A stretch of 64,000 bases of DNA. Origin: Paraperibacillus marinus. GTDB taxonomy: Bacteria; Bacillota; Bacilli; Bacillales; DSM-1321. The notes below the pieces were generated by a model. The model was not told the DNA's origin. It searched no databases and saw nothing but the letters and a program-made list of their open reading frames with translations. Shown piece after piece: positions 27,646 to 36,072 of this stretch (position 1 is its first letter; every line of letters begins with the position of its first letter). Position numbers and translations under genes: made by a program. Location: assembly GCF_046237605.1 (NCBI RefSeq), contig NZ_CP143542.1:930001-994000 (forward strand), written 5' to 3'.

Positions 27646-28025
27646 TGATTATAGTAAGCTATTATTGTCACAGCCCTGCTGCCGGCCTGGAGCAGATTGC
27701 GGAATAACAGATAGAGAAGGCAGGTTTGTATAAAAGGGTCCTGAAAATATGGCTTTCCACAACTGATTATCCATTTTGGACAGGCTGTTATATTGGGAAA
27801 ATCTGATTTAAGATGGCATACGACTTGATATGTTCGTCTGTCGTTTTTATCTCGGGTAGAATCACCCGGGTAGGAAGCCCCTCCCCCCAAGAGCATTCTA
27901 TTAAAATGGTTCGATAAGCATATTGTTTTTTTCATTTAGTTTTACGAAAATTTAGGGTGACGTGAATGATTGAATATTCCAACATCTTTTACTGTAATAA
28001 TATCAATCCATTAAGGAGGAATACG

Positions 28026-29330
28026 ATGATTAAGTGGAAAGGCTCCTGGTTGAGTAAGGCAGTATTGACGGGCATGGTGGCAGGATTGATTCTGTCTGGT
28101 TCGCAATTCTCGGGGCAGGCAGAAGCTTCAAAAGAGAACAGTTGCTTCGACCCGACAGTAAAGGAAACTCTCGAAGAACAAAGAATCAAGGATGGAGCCC
28201 CAATCCCTCAACAGATTTTGGAAGTGACCAACTTCGACCAATTTATAGACAAATTCAACAAGGATTTATGTTCTTCTCCCAATGTGGACCAGGCTCTTAA
28301 GGCTATTGAAACAAATGGGACACAGCTATGGAGGACAGCAGTTGACCGGGCACAAGGAAAACGTCCTGATCTTGGAGATCTTGACCGGTATGATGACAGA
28401 CCCCTTTACTGGGCACGGCTTTATATGGTGCTGTCAGTGCGTCAATGGAATCCAAAATTTGAAGTATCCGATGAAAAAAGGAAGGAACTCATTAAACGAC
28501 TTGAGTATAATTCAAGAGGAATAAGTTCAATTGATTTCCCATCAGGAAAAGGGGTTAAGAGGATTCTGGTTAGTGGCTTCGACCCGTACCAGCTGGAACA
28601 GGAATTCCGCCGAAGCAATCCATCCGGGGCGTCAGCTCTTCAGCTGGATGGACTAAAGGTCATGACAGAGGACGGCCCTGCATTCGTACAAGCTGTCAAC
28701 TTCCCGGTCCGTTGGCAGGATTTTGAGGATGGAATCGTGGAGGATTCGTTTGCCCCATATTTGATACAGGGAAAACAGCGGGCTGATTTGATCATGACAA
28801 TCAGTCAGGGGGGGCCGCGCCGAATGGCGATTGAAGGATATGCGGGCAGGTGGCACACGGGACGGGACAACGCTATGGAAACACGTGCAGAGGTAGTTCC
28901 GACCGTTACACACTGGCCGATGCCGCTTGAGCAGCCGGAATTTATTGAAACGACTCTTCCGTATCAAGAAATGATTGAGGCAGGAACAGGCCCTTGGACT
29001 GTTATGAGAAATGACCGGGTATGCGAGCTGCGGCCGCCTGATTTTTCAAACCCGCAGGTGTGTAAGGATGATGGCCCGACGCCAGGATCGATCGCACGAT
29101 CCGGCGGAGGTGGTGCGTACCTTTCAAATGAAAGTATGTACCGTTCGAACCGGGTAAGACTTGGCCTTGGCGCCTATGACGTTCCAGGCGGACATCTTCA
29201 TATCTCCGCACTGGAATTTTATCCGGCCGACAAAACGGTTTATATTGATCATCCCTTCCAGAATCATCGCCAGGTGACGGTAGACCAGACGGTCGAACTA
29301 GTGAAAGTTGCGGCACGGGCCATACATTAA
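28026..29330 (+). CDS. secreted pyroglutamyl-peptidase-like protein, nucleophile Cys replaced by Ser
   Basis: A 434-residue protein starting at ATG 28026 behind AAGGAGGAATACG. Residues 1-34 are a signal peptide ending QAEA, so it is exported. The C-terminal half (from about 177) resembles peptidase family C15: KRILVSGFDPY at the start, ISQGGPRRMAIEGYA holding the catalytic Glu (E270), and PGGHLHISALE holding the His (H392). Where C15 enzymes have the nucleophile in a YLCN-type motif, this protein reads AYLSN (S367). N-terminal residues 35-175 are not recognised. It precedes the convergent pxp operon for 5-oxoproline use. It may be an inactive binder, or a serine-using variant. Confidence 0.68.
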   Translation: MIKWKGSWLSKAVLTGMVAGLILSGSQFSGQAEASKENSCFDPTVKETLEEQRIKDGAPIPQQILEVTNFDQFIDKFNKDLCSSPNVDQALKAIETNGTQLWRTAVDRAQGKRPDLGDLDRYDDRPLYWARLYMVLSVRQWNPKFEVSDEKRKELIKRLEYNSRGISSIDFPSGKGVKRILVSGFDPYQLEQEFRRSNPSGASALQLDGLKVMTEDGPAFVQAVNFPVRWQDFEDGIVEDSFAPYLIQGKQRADLIMTISQGGPRRMAIEGYAGRWHTGRDNAMETRAEVVPTVTHWPMPLEQPEFIETTLPYQEMIEAGTGPWTVMRNDRVCELRPPDFSNPQVCKDDGPTPGSIARSGGGGAYLSNESMYRSNRVRLGLGAYDVPGGHLHISALEFYPADKTVYIDHPFQNHRQVTVDQTVELVKVAARAIH

Positions 29331-29337
29331 TAGCGGA

Positions 29338-29372
29338 AAAGAGAGAGGGATAGGATATTCCTCTCTTTTTTA
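29338..29372 (+). terminator. terminator after the pyroglutamyl-peptidase-like gene
   Basis: AAGAGAGAGG / CCTCTCTT stem followed by T-run. Confidence 0.75.
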
Positions 29373-29555
29373 TGATCTCCTTTCAGTATGTAAACCGGTG
29401 AAAAATAGATTTGTCTTGAAGCCAATTACTTCAAATTTAATGTTAGATAAATAATGGGAAAATAGATAATTTTAAATGATTGAAAGGGCGTCCATTGGTC
29501 AAGGATCTTGTTGTCGATATGGAGCAGCCTAATAAAAATCATTGCAGCAGCAAAG

Positions 29556-29585
29556 AAAAAGACTCGCTGGGCGAGTCTTTTTTTG
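29556..29585 (-). terminator. terminator of the pxpBCA-ycsGI operon
   Basis: AAAAAGACTCGC / GCGAGTCTTTTT stem; on the minus strand it follows the ycsI stop and ends in a T-run. The preceding 170 bases hold nothing else of note. Confidence 0.78.
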
Positions 29586-29610
29586 CATCAATTATAACTA
29601 ATGATAGATG

Positions 29611-30405
29611 TTAAAGTATACTAAACTGTTCATTTTTGAGATCCGTTACAAACATATGGCCTGGGGCATGAGTAATCATAATATCTGGTTTCACATGCAT
29701 GGCAACAGCCTGAGGAGTAACTCCGCACGCCCAAAAAACAGGAATCTCTCCATTCTTAATGGTTACGCTGTCGCCAAAATCTGGAGAATGGATATCCTCA
29801 ATGCCGATGGCAGCCGGATTGCCGATATGAATGGGAGCTCCGTGCACAGAAGGGAAGCGGCTTGTGACCTGAATCGCCCTAATGGCATCCTTTTCCGTCA
29901 TAGGACGCATGCTGACAACGGTCGGGCCTTCAAATCTGCCCGCTTTTACGGTTGGAATGTCCGTCTTGTACATAGGAACATTCCGTCCTTCTTCCATATG
30001 GCGGATCGGGATTCCATTTTTTAAAAGGGCTTCTTCAAATGTAAAACTGCAGCCGATTAGAAAACCAACCATTGAATCATCCCAGAGGGCAGATACGTCT
30101 GTTAGTTCTTCGGTAAAGACGCCATTTCGGTATACCCGGTATTTCGGAATGTCTGTCCTTAAATCAGCATCCGGAGCTGAAAGGGCAGGTACCCCGGAGC
30201 CTGGCATGGTGACATCAATGATGGGACAAGGCTTCGGATTCCTTTGGCAAAACAGGAGGAATTCAAACGCCAAATCCTTTGGAATTACAGCCAGGTTGGC
30301 TTGGATATAGCCGGGAGCCAAACCTGATGTAGGTTTAATCCACTCATTTGCACGGATTTTTTCTCGTACATCTTGTGGAGTCAATATACCAATTGTGCTA
30401 TGCAT
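29611..30405 (-). CDS. ycsI: putative hydro-lyase YcsI (DUF1445)
   Basis: A 264-residue cytoplasmic protein of the D-glutamate cyclase-like/YcsI hydro-lyase family. Start ATG 30405 (MHSTIGILTPQDVREKIR) behind GTGAGGTG. Visible family segments: SGLAPGYIQANLAVIP, FLIGCSFTFEEAL, RPMTEKDAIRAIQVTSRFP, GEIPVFWACGVTPQA and APGHMFVTDL. The family is thought to act on glutamate/5-oxoproline-type compounds; the exact reaction here is not shown. Last gene of the operon, 22 bases after ycsG. Confidence 0.88.
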   Translation of the reverse strand: MHSTIGILTPQDVREKIRANEWIKPTSGLAPGYIQANLAVIPKDLAFEFLLFCQRNPKPCPIIDVTMPGSGVPALSAPDADLRTDIPKYRVYRNGVFTEELTDVSALWDDSMVGFLIGCSFTFEEALLKNGIPIRHMEEGRNVPMYKTDIPTVKAGRFEGPTVVSMRPMTEKDAIRAIQVTSRFPSVHGAPIHIGNPAAIGIEDIHSPDFGDSVTIKNGEIPVFWACGVTPQAVAMHVKPDIMITHAPGHMFVTDLKNEQFSIL

Positions 30406-30427
30406 AATAAAGCACCTCACTAACTTT

Positions 30428-31618
30428 TTATTTAAATAACTGAGGGATTCCGTTGATCAGTGTATATCCACCCATAATCGCCATGGCAATGACGATTACG
30501 ATTCCAAAAAGCGTCATCCAGAGAGGATGTTTGTAGTCGCCGACGATTTTTGTCCTGTAGGCAGCCACCAGCATAACGCCTAGTGCGATTGGTAAAATAA
30601 GTCCGTTAACGGATCCGACCAGTATGAGAATTTTTACAGGTCTTCCAATTAACACGAATACAAGGGTGGAAATCGCAATGAATGCCACTATTGTCCATTT
30701 ATGATATTTATCAACCGTCTTGCTTAACGTCTGAATGAAAGAAACGGACGTATAGGCGGCACCGACAACTGAGGTAACGGCAGCAGCCCACATAACGACG
30801 CCGAAGATTTTGTAGCCGACATTTCCGGCAGCCAGTTTGAAGACAGAGGCTGGCGGATTGGCAGGATCAATTGCAAGACCTTGTGCCACTATCCCCAGCG
30901 CTGCGAGGAACAGGAAAATCCTCATAATCGAAGCAATACCAATGGCACTGACGGCACTTTTGGTCACATCAGGCAATGATTCTTTTCCTTTAATTCCTGC
31001 ATCAAGCAAGCGGTGTCCGCCGGCAAATGTGATATAGCCTCCAACAGTTCCGCCGACAAGGGTGACTATGGCAAGCAGGTCAATTTTATCAGGAACAAAG
31101 GTCTTCACCACCGCTTCTCCCACCGGGGGGTGGGCTGTAAACATTACATAAACCGTAAGGGCGATCATGACAAATCCCATAATCTGGGCGAATCGATCCA
31201 TCGCTTTGCCGGCTTCACGGACCAGGAAAATCCCGATGGCAATAATCCCGCTCAGAAGCGCTCCCATTTCTGCCGACCAGCCAAACAGAACATTGATACC
31301 CAGTCCGGCACCGGCGATATTTCCGATGTTAAAAGCGAGCCCCCCAGCAACGATGAGAATGGCTAGGAAATAACCAAGGCCGGGAAGAACATCATTGGCA
31401 ATATCCTGGGCTCGTTTTCCTGAAATAGCGATAATCCTCCATATATTCATCTGGGCACCAATATCAATGATGATCGAAATTAAAATGACAAATCCGAAGC
31501 TTGCAAGAAGGGACTGCGTAAAAACGGTTGTCTGAGTAAGGAACCCCGGACCGATTGCTGAAGTTGCCATCAGGAACGCGGCACCCAATAGAATACTGGC
31601 AGTTGATTTTTTCTCCAT
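30428..31618 (-). CDS. ycsG: NRAMP-family transporter YcsG
   Basis: A 396-residue membrane protein with about eleven hydrophobic helices. Start ATG 31618 behind AGGGGG. The first helix carries SAIGPGFLTQTTVF, the place where metal-transporting NRAMPs have the DPGN motif; DPGN is missing, so this is an NRAMP-related carrier of other substrates rather than a Mn/Fe transporter. In Bacillus it travels with 5-oxoprolinase genes, so uptake of 5-oxoproline or a related compound is a reasonable inference. Confidence 0.85.
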   Translation of the reverse strand: MEKKSTASILLGAAFLMATSAIGPGFLTQTTVFTQSLLASFGFVILISIIIDIGAQMNIWRIIAISGKRAQDIANDVLPGLGYFLAILIVAGGLAFNIGNIAGAGLGINVLFGWSAEMGALLSGIIAIGIFLVREAGKAMDRFAQIMGFVMIALTVYVMFTAHPPVGEAVVKTFVPDKIDLLAIVTLVGGTVGGYITFAGGHRLLDAGIKGKESLPDVTKSAVSAIGIASIMRIFLFLAALGIVAQGLAIDPANPPASVFKLAAGNVGYKIFGVVMWAAAVTSVVGAAYTSVSFIQTLSKTVDKYHKWTIVAFIAISTLVFVLIGRPVKILILVGSVNGLILPIALGVMLVAAYRTKIVGDYKHPLWMTLFGIVIVIAMAIMGGYTLINGIPQLFK

Positions 31619-31661
31619 ATGAACCCCCTGAATGTAATTGGCCAAATGAACTGGCCTGGCT

Positions 31662-32432
31662 TTATTTTAAAAAGCTGCCAATTGAGGCAACTGTGATACC
31701 AGCTTTCTTAAATGCTGAGGTGATATACCTGGCAAAATCAAGGGCACTTTCCCCATCGCCGTGAATACAGACAGTATCCGCCGTTATCGAAATGTCAGAA
31801 CCCTGCTGGGAAGTCACCTTACCCTTACTAACCATACGGATCACCTGGCTTACGGCTGTTTCGTGGTCCTTGATTAGAGCGTTGGATTCACGCCTCGACG
31901 TTAAAGAGCCATCCTCCTGATAGGTACGATCAGAAAAGACTTCATTGGCAGTCCGGAGGCCAAGTTTATGGCCTGCTTTTATCAGTTCACTTCCCGCAAG
32001 GCCAAAAAAGACTAGCTCGGGATCGACCTTGTATACCGCTTCGGCAATGGCCACTGCAAGTCCGGCATTTTTTGCAGCCATGTTAAACAGAGCACCATGA
32101 GGTTTAACATGCTGGAGATTACCGCCTTCCGCTTTTACAAAGGCACTCAGCGCTCCGATTTGGTAGACCACCAGGTCATAGGCTTCCTGAGGGGAAATAT
32201 TCATTTCTCTTCTTCCAAACCCTGCAAGGTCCTGGAGGCCGGGATGTGCACCGATTCCGACGTTTTTCTCAATGGCCAGCTTTACAGTCTTCCTCATTGT
32301 TGCCGGGTCTCCTGCATGAAACCCGCAGGCGATGTTGGCGGATGTCACATAATCCAGGATTTCTGCATCCATTCCAAGTGTGTATGCTCCAAAGCTTTCA
32401 CCTATGTCACAGTTGATGTCAACAATTGGCAT
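31662..32432 (-). CDS. pxpA: 5-oxoprolinase subunit PxpA (LamB/YcsF family)
   Basis: A 256-residue TIM-barrel-like LamB/YcsF protein, one of three subunits of the bacterial ATP-dependent 5-oxoprolinase that opens 5-oxoproline to glutamate. Visible: MPIVDINCDIGESFG, ANIACGFHAGDPATM and GIGAHPGLQDLAGFGRR, plus VKPHGALFNMA. AGGAGG precedes the ATG. Follows pxpC by 13 bases in one operon. Confidence 0.94.
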   Translation of the reverse strand: MPIVDINCDIGESFGAYTLGMDAEILDYVTSANIACGFHAGDPATMRKTVKLAIEKNVGIGAHPGLQDLAGFGRREMNISPQEAYDLVVYQIGALSAFVKAEGGNLQHVKPHGALFNMAAKNAGLAVAIAEAVYKVDPELVFFGLAGSELIKAGHKLGLRTANEVFSDRTYQEDGSLTSRRESNALIKDHETAVSQVIRMVSKGKVTSQQGSDISITADTVCIHGDGESALDFARYITSAFKKAGITVASIGSFLK

Positions 32433-32445
32433 TTTGTTGTACCTC

Positions 32446-33447
32446 CTATCTGAATTTTAATAATATCCCATTTTTGAGCTGCTTTAGGTTTTCCTCTCTT
32501 TCGAGGAAGAGAAGCTGGGCCTTTTCGTGAGTTACTTCATTAAATGTGAGATAATCCCCTGGCTTTGCCTGGGCAATCAGGGGTAAATCAACGGAAGCAA
32601 TCTGTCCTATCTTTGGATAGCCGCCTGTCGTCTGCCGGTCTGCAAGAAGCACAATCGGATTTCCTTCCGCAGGAACCTGGATGGACCCGAAACTTACGGC
32701 CTCGGAAATCAGTTCCTCTGGAGTTTCAAGACGTAAAAGAGGTCCTTTAAGCCGGTATCCCATTCGATCTGATTGAGGGGAAACCTCAAATTGTTCACTG
32801 AAAATTTTACGTTTGCTTTCCTTATCGAAGAGATTATACTGCTTGCCTTTGATAACTCGAATTGTTAGATCTTTGCGGTGAAGCGGAATTAAATTCGAGG
32901 TTACCGACCAATCCATTTCTGCAAAAGGCTGATCCCTGGTTTGTCCTTCCAAGTTTTCCATCATCGCTGTTGAAAGATGGCCGTGCGGGGCAAATGGAAT
33001 GACATCTCCTGGTTTTAAAGCTCGGCCTTGATATCCTCCTATTCCTGCCCTTAAGTAGGTGGATTTACTATCCATGACCTCCTTGACCGCTATTCCTCCA
33101 GCAGCGGCAAGATACGCCCTGGTTCCTGAAACCGCTGGCCCAAATCGAAGCTCGCTGCCTCCTTTTACAAACAGAGTCCGCCATGACCTTACGGGAATGC
33201 GATTGATAGTAGGCGAAAGGTCCCCTCCGCAAATGGAAATCAGGCAATCCTTCTCGAATCGGATGACTGGCCCCAGCAGGGTTATTTCAAGAGTAGGTTC
33301 GTTATCCCTGTTGCCTACCATGATATTCGCAATCCGGTGAGCTATTTGGTCCATTACTCCGCTGGCAATCACTCCGTACTTCTGGTTGCCGTAGCGGCCC
33401 ATATCCTGAACACTTGTAAGGAGACCCGGTTTTAATACGGTAATCAT
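32446..33447 (-). CDS. pxpC: 5-oxoprolinase subunit PxpC (KipA)
   Basis: A 333-residue biotin-dependent carboxyltransferase-domain protein (AHS2/KipA). Visible: ITVLKPGLLTSVQDMGRYG at the start, GVIASGVMDQ, LEITLLGPVIRF, and QVPAEGNPIVLLADRQTTGGYPKIG near the end. Works with PxpB and PxpA in 5-oxoproline hydrolysis; in B. subtilis the KipA protein also counteracts the KinA inhibitor KipI. The ATG overlaps the pxpB stop by four bases. Confidence 0.94.
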   Translation of the reverse strand: MITVLKPGLLTSVQDMGRYGNQKYGVIASGVMDQIAHRIANIMVGNRDNEPTLEITLLGPVIRFEKDCLISICGGDLSPTINRIPVRSWRTLFVKGGSELRFGPAVSGTRAYLAAAGGIAVKEVMDSKSTYLRAGIGGYQGRALKPGDVIPFAPHGHLSTAMMENLEGQTRDQPFAEMDWSVTSNLIPLHRKDLTIRVIKGKQYNLFDKESKRKIFSEQFEVSPQSDRMGYRLKGPLLRLETPEELISEAVSFGSIQVPAEGNPIVLLADRQTTGGYPKIGQIASVDLPLIAQAKPGDYLTFNEVTHEKAQLLFLEREENLKQLKNGILLKFR

Positions 33448-34172
33448 AATAGATCTTCTCCAAGCCTTTTGTATTCTTCAATGGTAATTGGATTGAATTT
33501 AATCTTATCCCCGGCCCTTAAGAGGGTTGGCGGCTCCTCCTCAGGACGAAACAGTTCTATCGGTGTTCGGCCGATTAACTGCCAGCCGCCAGGAGTTTCA
33601 ATCGGGTATACTCCTGTTTGTTTGCCGGCAATTCCCACGGTTCTCGGAGGGATCTTTAATCGGGGAGTATCCCTTCGCGGCGTAGCAATAGTTTCCGACA
33701 TGCCTCCGACATAAGGAAAACCAGGAGCAAAGCCAATCATAAATACTGTGTACTCGCCACTGGAATGAATATGGATCACTTCTTCTTGGGTAAGGCCATT
33801 GTGCTCTGCCACAAACGGGAGATCCGGCCCCATCTCTCCTCCGTAGCACACCGGAATTTCGACTGTCCGCTGAGGGGTTTCTCCCGATGCAGGCATTTGG
33901 GACAATAATCTCTTTAGCTGGGTACATACAATATCATATGGAAATTTGGATAGGCCCCTGAACTGGGTGATGACCTCCACCGGGTCGTAAAACACCGTGA
34001 CAGTAGTGAAGGCGGGTATGTATTCGACCATCCAGGGTTCCATGTTCCCATCCAGAAACGAGGTAACGAGCTGGACTTTTCGCTGTGATTCTTCGTTGAT
34101 ATCTTCTCCAAGCTCAATGACAACTGCCTGGTCTCCTAGAGGATAGAAAATGAACGGAAAGTTATTTTTCAT
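33444..34172 (-). CDS. pxpB: 5-oxoprolinase subunit PxpB (KipI)
   Basis: A 242-residue AHS1/KipI-family protein. Visible: YPLGDQAVVIELGEDI at the start, VEIPVCYGGEMGPDL in the middle, and FMIGFAPGFPYVGGM plus RLKIPPRTVGIAGKQTGVYP in the cyclophilin-like C-terminal half. With PxpC it forms the ATP-using part of 5-oxoprolinase; B. subtilis KipI also inhibits the sporulation kinase KinA. First gene of the operon, behind a recognisable promoter. The regulator kipR, found with these genes in B. subtilis, is absent. Confidence 0.94.
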   Translation of the reverse strand: MKNNFPFIFYPLGDQAVVIELGEDINEESQRKVQLVTSFLDGNMEPWMVEYIPAFTTVTVFYDPVEVITQFRGLSKFPYDIVCTQLKRLLSQMPASGETPQRTVEIPVCYGGEMGPDLPFVAEHNGLTQEEVIHIHSSGEYTVFMIGFAPGFPYVGGMSETIATPRRDTPRLKIPPRTVGIAGKQTGVYPIETPGGWQLIGRTPIELFRPEEEPPTLLRAGDKIKFNPITIEEYKRLGEDLL

Positions 34173-34201
34173 CTTTGGTCTCCCTAAATATAATTCTATT
34201 T

Positions 34202-34230
34202 ATTATAGCTTAAGGATTCTGAATTTTAAA
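34202..34230 (-). promoter_or_regulatory. candidate sigma-A promoter of the pxp operon
   Basis: On the minus strand TTTAAA, 17-base spacer, TATAAT, about 30 bases before pxpB. Confidence 0.6.
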
Positions 34231-35038
34231 TCATTTAGTTTTTGAAAATCTACACCTAAAATATTTTATAAAGCAGCGGTGTTTTATGAAACGTTCCCAA
34301 AGTTACATGGTCCCGGGGCGGCGCAGCATGTGCCCATTATAACCAGCCAGAAGATGTTCAACATTGAAAGGTGAACGCTTCTACATTAATCTTAAATCTG
34401 ATTTTATCTACAATCGGCAATTCAGGCATGTTGAATGAATATATGGTTCTGAGTTTTGATTTTCGGCTGGCTAAAGGTAGAACGTGTAGGAAGACATAGA
34501 GCGAGCGGTTAGTCAATGTAAAGGAGCAAAGAGTATTAAACTCTCCTGGAGATGACATGTGTATGCAAGGCAACAATTTACAGAAAAGAGGGTGTTGATA
34601 CGATAGACCGTCCGTGCACATTATTTCTTGCTTTCCCCTGGTGCCTATAAATAAATTAAGGAGTGAAGTCATACACAGTTGATCTCAAGTCAGTTGAGGG
34701 GAATCTGAAAGAAGAGAAATTTTCCGGAGTACTACGGCAGCATCTTAGAAGTGTGCAATCCAAAGGAAGCAGTGAAGTAAAAATAAGTAGTCAAACAATT
34801 ATAGGATAACAGTGATTACAAGTTGCTGTTTTTTCTTTATTGTGAGAAAACATCCGTATGTCTGAAGTTTACAGAACATCAATATTATGGCCTGGGTGGT
34901 TTTAGGCCTTTCTGGTTACAAAGGCTCAGGGGTTTCTATCATTAATAGGGACGTCTGTCCGCTTGAGTAGTTTTTTAATCCTTCCCCCAAAAGCCCCCAT
35001 TTCTTTGGAGAGAATATAATCTATAAAGAGGAGTAAAC
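34231..35038. other. 800-base stretch without a supported gene
   Basis: No credible protein gene on either strand. A 104-codon minus frame (34358-34672) has poor composition and no family look. A 48-codon plus frame from GTG 34663 to 34809 (starts MKSYTVDLKSVEG, ends SSQTIIG) has AAGGA directly touching its start, too close for normal use, and is followed by a weak hairpin and T-run at 34807-34838. The stretch may hold remnants of a decayed gene; I cannot say more. Confidence 0.4.
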
Positions 35039-35039
35039 A

Positions 35040-35083
35040 AAAAACCCTAGAAGCGTTGATACAACGCTTCTAGGGTTTTTTTG
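35040..35083. terminator. terminator of rpsD
   Basis: Very strong stem AAAACCCTAGAAGCGTT / AACGCTTCTAGGGTTTT with a short loop, A-run and T-run on either side; serves rpsD on the minus strand. Confidence 0.93.
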
Positions 35084-35107
35084 ATTGCTGTTTAATAAGC
35101 AAATCAA

Positions 35108-35710
35108 TTAACGAGAGTAGAATTCAACGATAAGAGCTTCGTTGATTTCAGCAGGCATTTCAGAGCGCTCTGGAAGACGAGTGAAAGTACCTTCTAATTT
35201 GTCAGCATCGAAAGTAAGGTAATCAGGAACGAAGTTGCTTACTTCGATTGCTTCTTTAACGATGTCAAGTCCGCGTGATTTTTCACGAAGGCTGATTGTT
35301 TGTCCAACTTGTACTCGGTAAGATGGGATATCTACGCGGCTTCCATTGACAGTGATATGTCCGTGGTTTACAAGCTGGCGAGCCTGGCGGCGTGTACGGG
35401 CAAGGCCAAGACGGTATACAAGGTTATCAAGGCGGCTTTCAAGAAGCACCATGAAGTTCTCACCATGTTTACCTTGCAGTTTGCCTGCGCGGTCAAAAGT
35501 TGTACGGAATTGACGCTCGTTCACTCCGAACATATGACGAAGCTTTTGCTTTTCCTGTAATTGAAGACCATACTCAGAAAGCTTTCTGCGTTGGTTTGGA
35601 CCATGTTGTCCAGGAGCGTAAGGACGTTTTTCTAATTCCTTACCAGTTCCAGTTAATGAAATGCCTAGGCGGCGGGATAATTTCCAGCTTGGGCCGGTAT
35701 AGCGAGCCAT
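35108..35710 (-). CDS. rpsD: 30S ribosomal protein S4
   Basis: A 200-residue primary 16S rRNA-binding protein that starts assembly of the 30S body. MARYTGPSWKLSRRLGISL at the start, the globular domain with RPYAPGQHGPNQRRK, and the S4 fold (ESRLDNLVYRLGLA, RQLVNHGHITVNG) are all present and full length. AAGGAGGAG lies eight bases before the ATG. Expected to repress its own synthesis by binding the leader. Confidence 0.98.
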   Translation of the reverse strand: MARYTGPSWKLSRRLGISLTGTGKELEKRPYAPGQHGPNQRRKLSEYGLQLQEKQKLRHMFGVNERQFRTTFDRAGKLQGKHGENFMVLLESRLDNLVYRLGLARTRRQARQLVNHGHITVNGSRVDIPSYRVQVGQTISLREKSRGLDIVKEAIEVSNFVPDYLTFDADKLEGTFTRLPERSEMPAEINEALIVEFYSR

Positions 35711-35890
35711 GAATGACTCCTCCTTTAGTGTTTTTATTTTGGTAAAATAAAAACAGATGTGCGCAAGGTTTATACGCCATTATATTTTCATGCACCTTCG
35801 CCCTAGCAGCACAGGGTTACGAGATGCACCTCTTTCGCGAGGAACATAATGGATCACGTATAACAGCTCACATAGGCTGCGATATTTTAC
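35711..35890 (-). promoter_or_regulatory. rpsD leader RNA, candidate S4-binding site
   Basis: The promoter lies about 190 bases before the start codon, leaving a long untranslated leader. It contains complementary blocks (for example GTGCATCTCG / CGAGAGATGCAC-type pairing around 35820 and CCTCGCGAAAGAGG at 35830-35843). In B. subtilis S4 binds a pseudoknot in the rpsD leader to shut off translation; I infer the same here from leader length and folding, not from a checked alignment. Confidence 0.5.
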
Positions 35891-35899
35891 ACAAAAGCC

Positions 35900-35928
35900 A
35901 TTATATAACGTAATGAACATAAAGTCAA
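35900..35928 (-). promoter_or_regulatory. sigma-A promoter of rpsD
   Basis: Minus strand: TTGACT, 17-base spacer, perfect TATAAT. Confidence 0.88.
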
Positions 35929-36072
35929 CAGCCTTTACAGGAATGAGGGAAAAATAGAAAGTAATCATTTTTAATATATTTATTTTAAGTTTTTAAAGGA
36001 AATTTCAGTAAATTTTGTATATAATGATATTGGTTGTACATGCTCCGGATTTACTGAATAGGGATGGGTGGA

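Noticed and set aside
27537..27935. 132-codon minus-strand gene
   Set aside because: Starts in unique AT-rich DNA and runs into repeat R1b; composition and lack of any family pattern suggest chance.
29500..29640. Small plus-strand frame from TTG at about 29493
   Set aside because: It runs through the terminator hairpin of the ycsI operon and has no family look.
30428..31618. YcsG as a manganese or iron NRAMP transporter
   Set aside because: The DPGN metal-binding motif of helix 1 is absent.
34358..34672. 104-codon minus-strand gene
   Set aside because: No ribosome site and unlikely amino acid composition.
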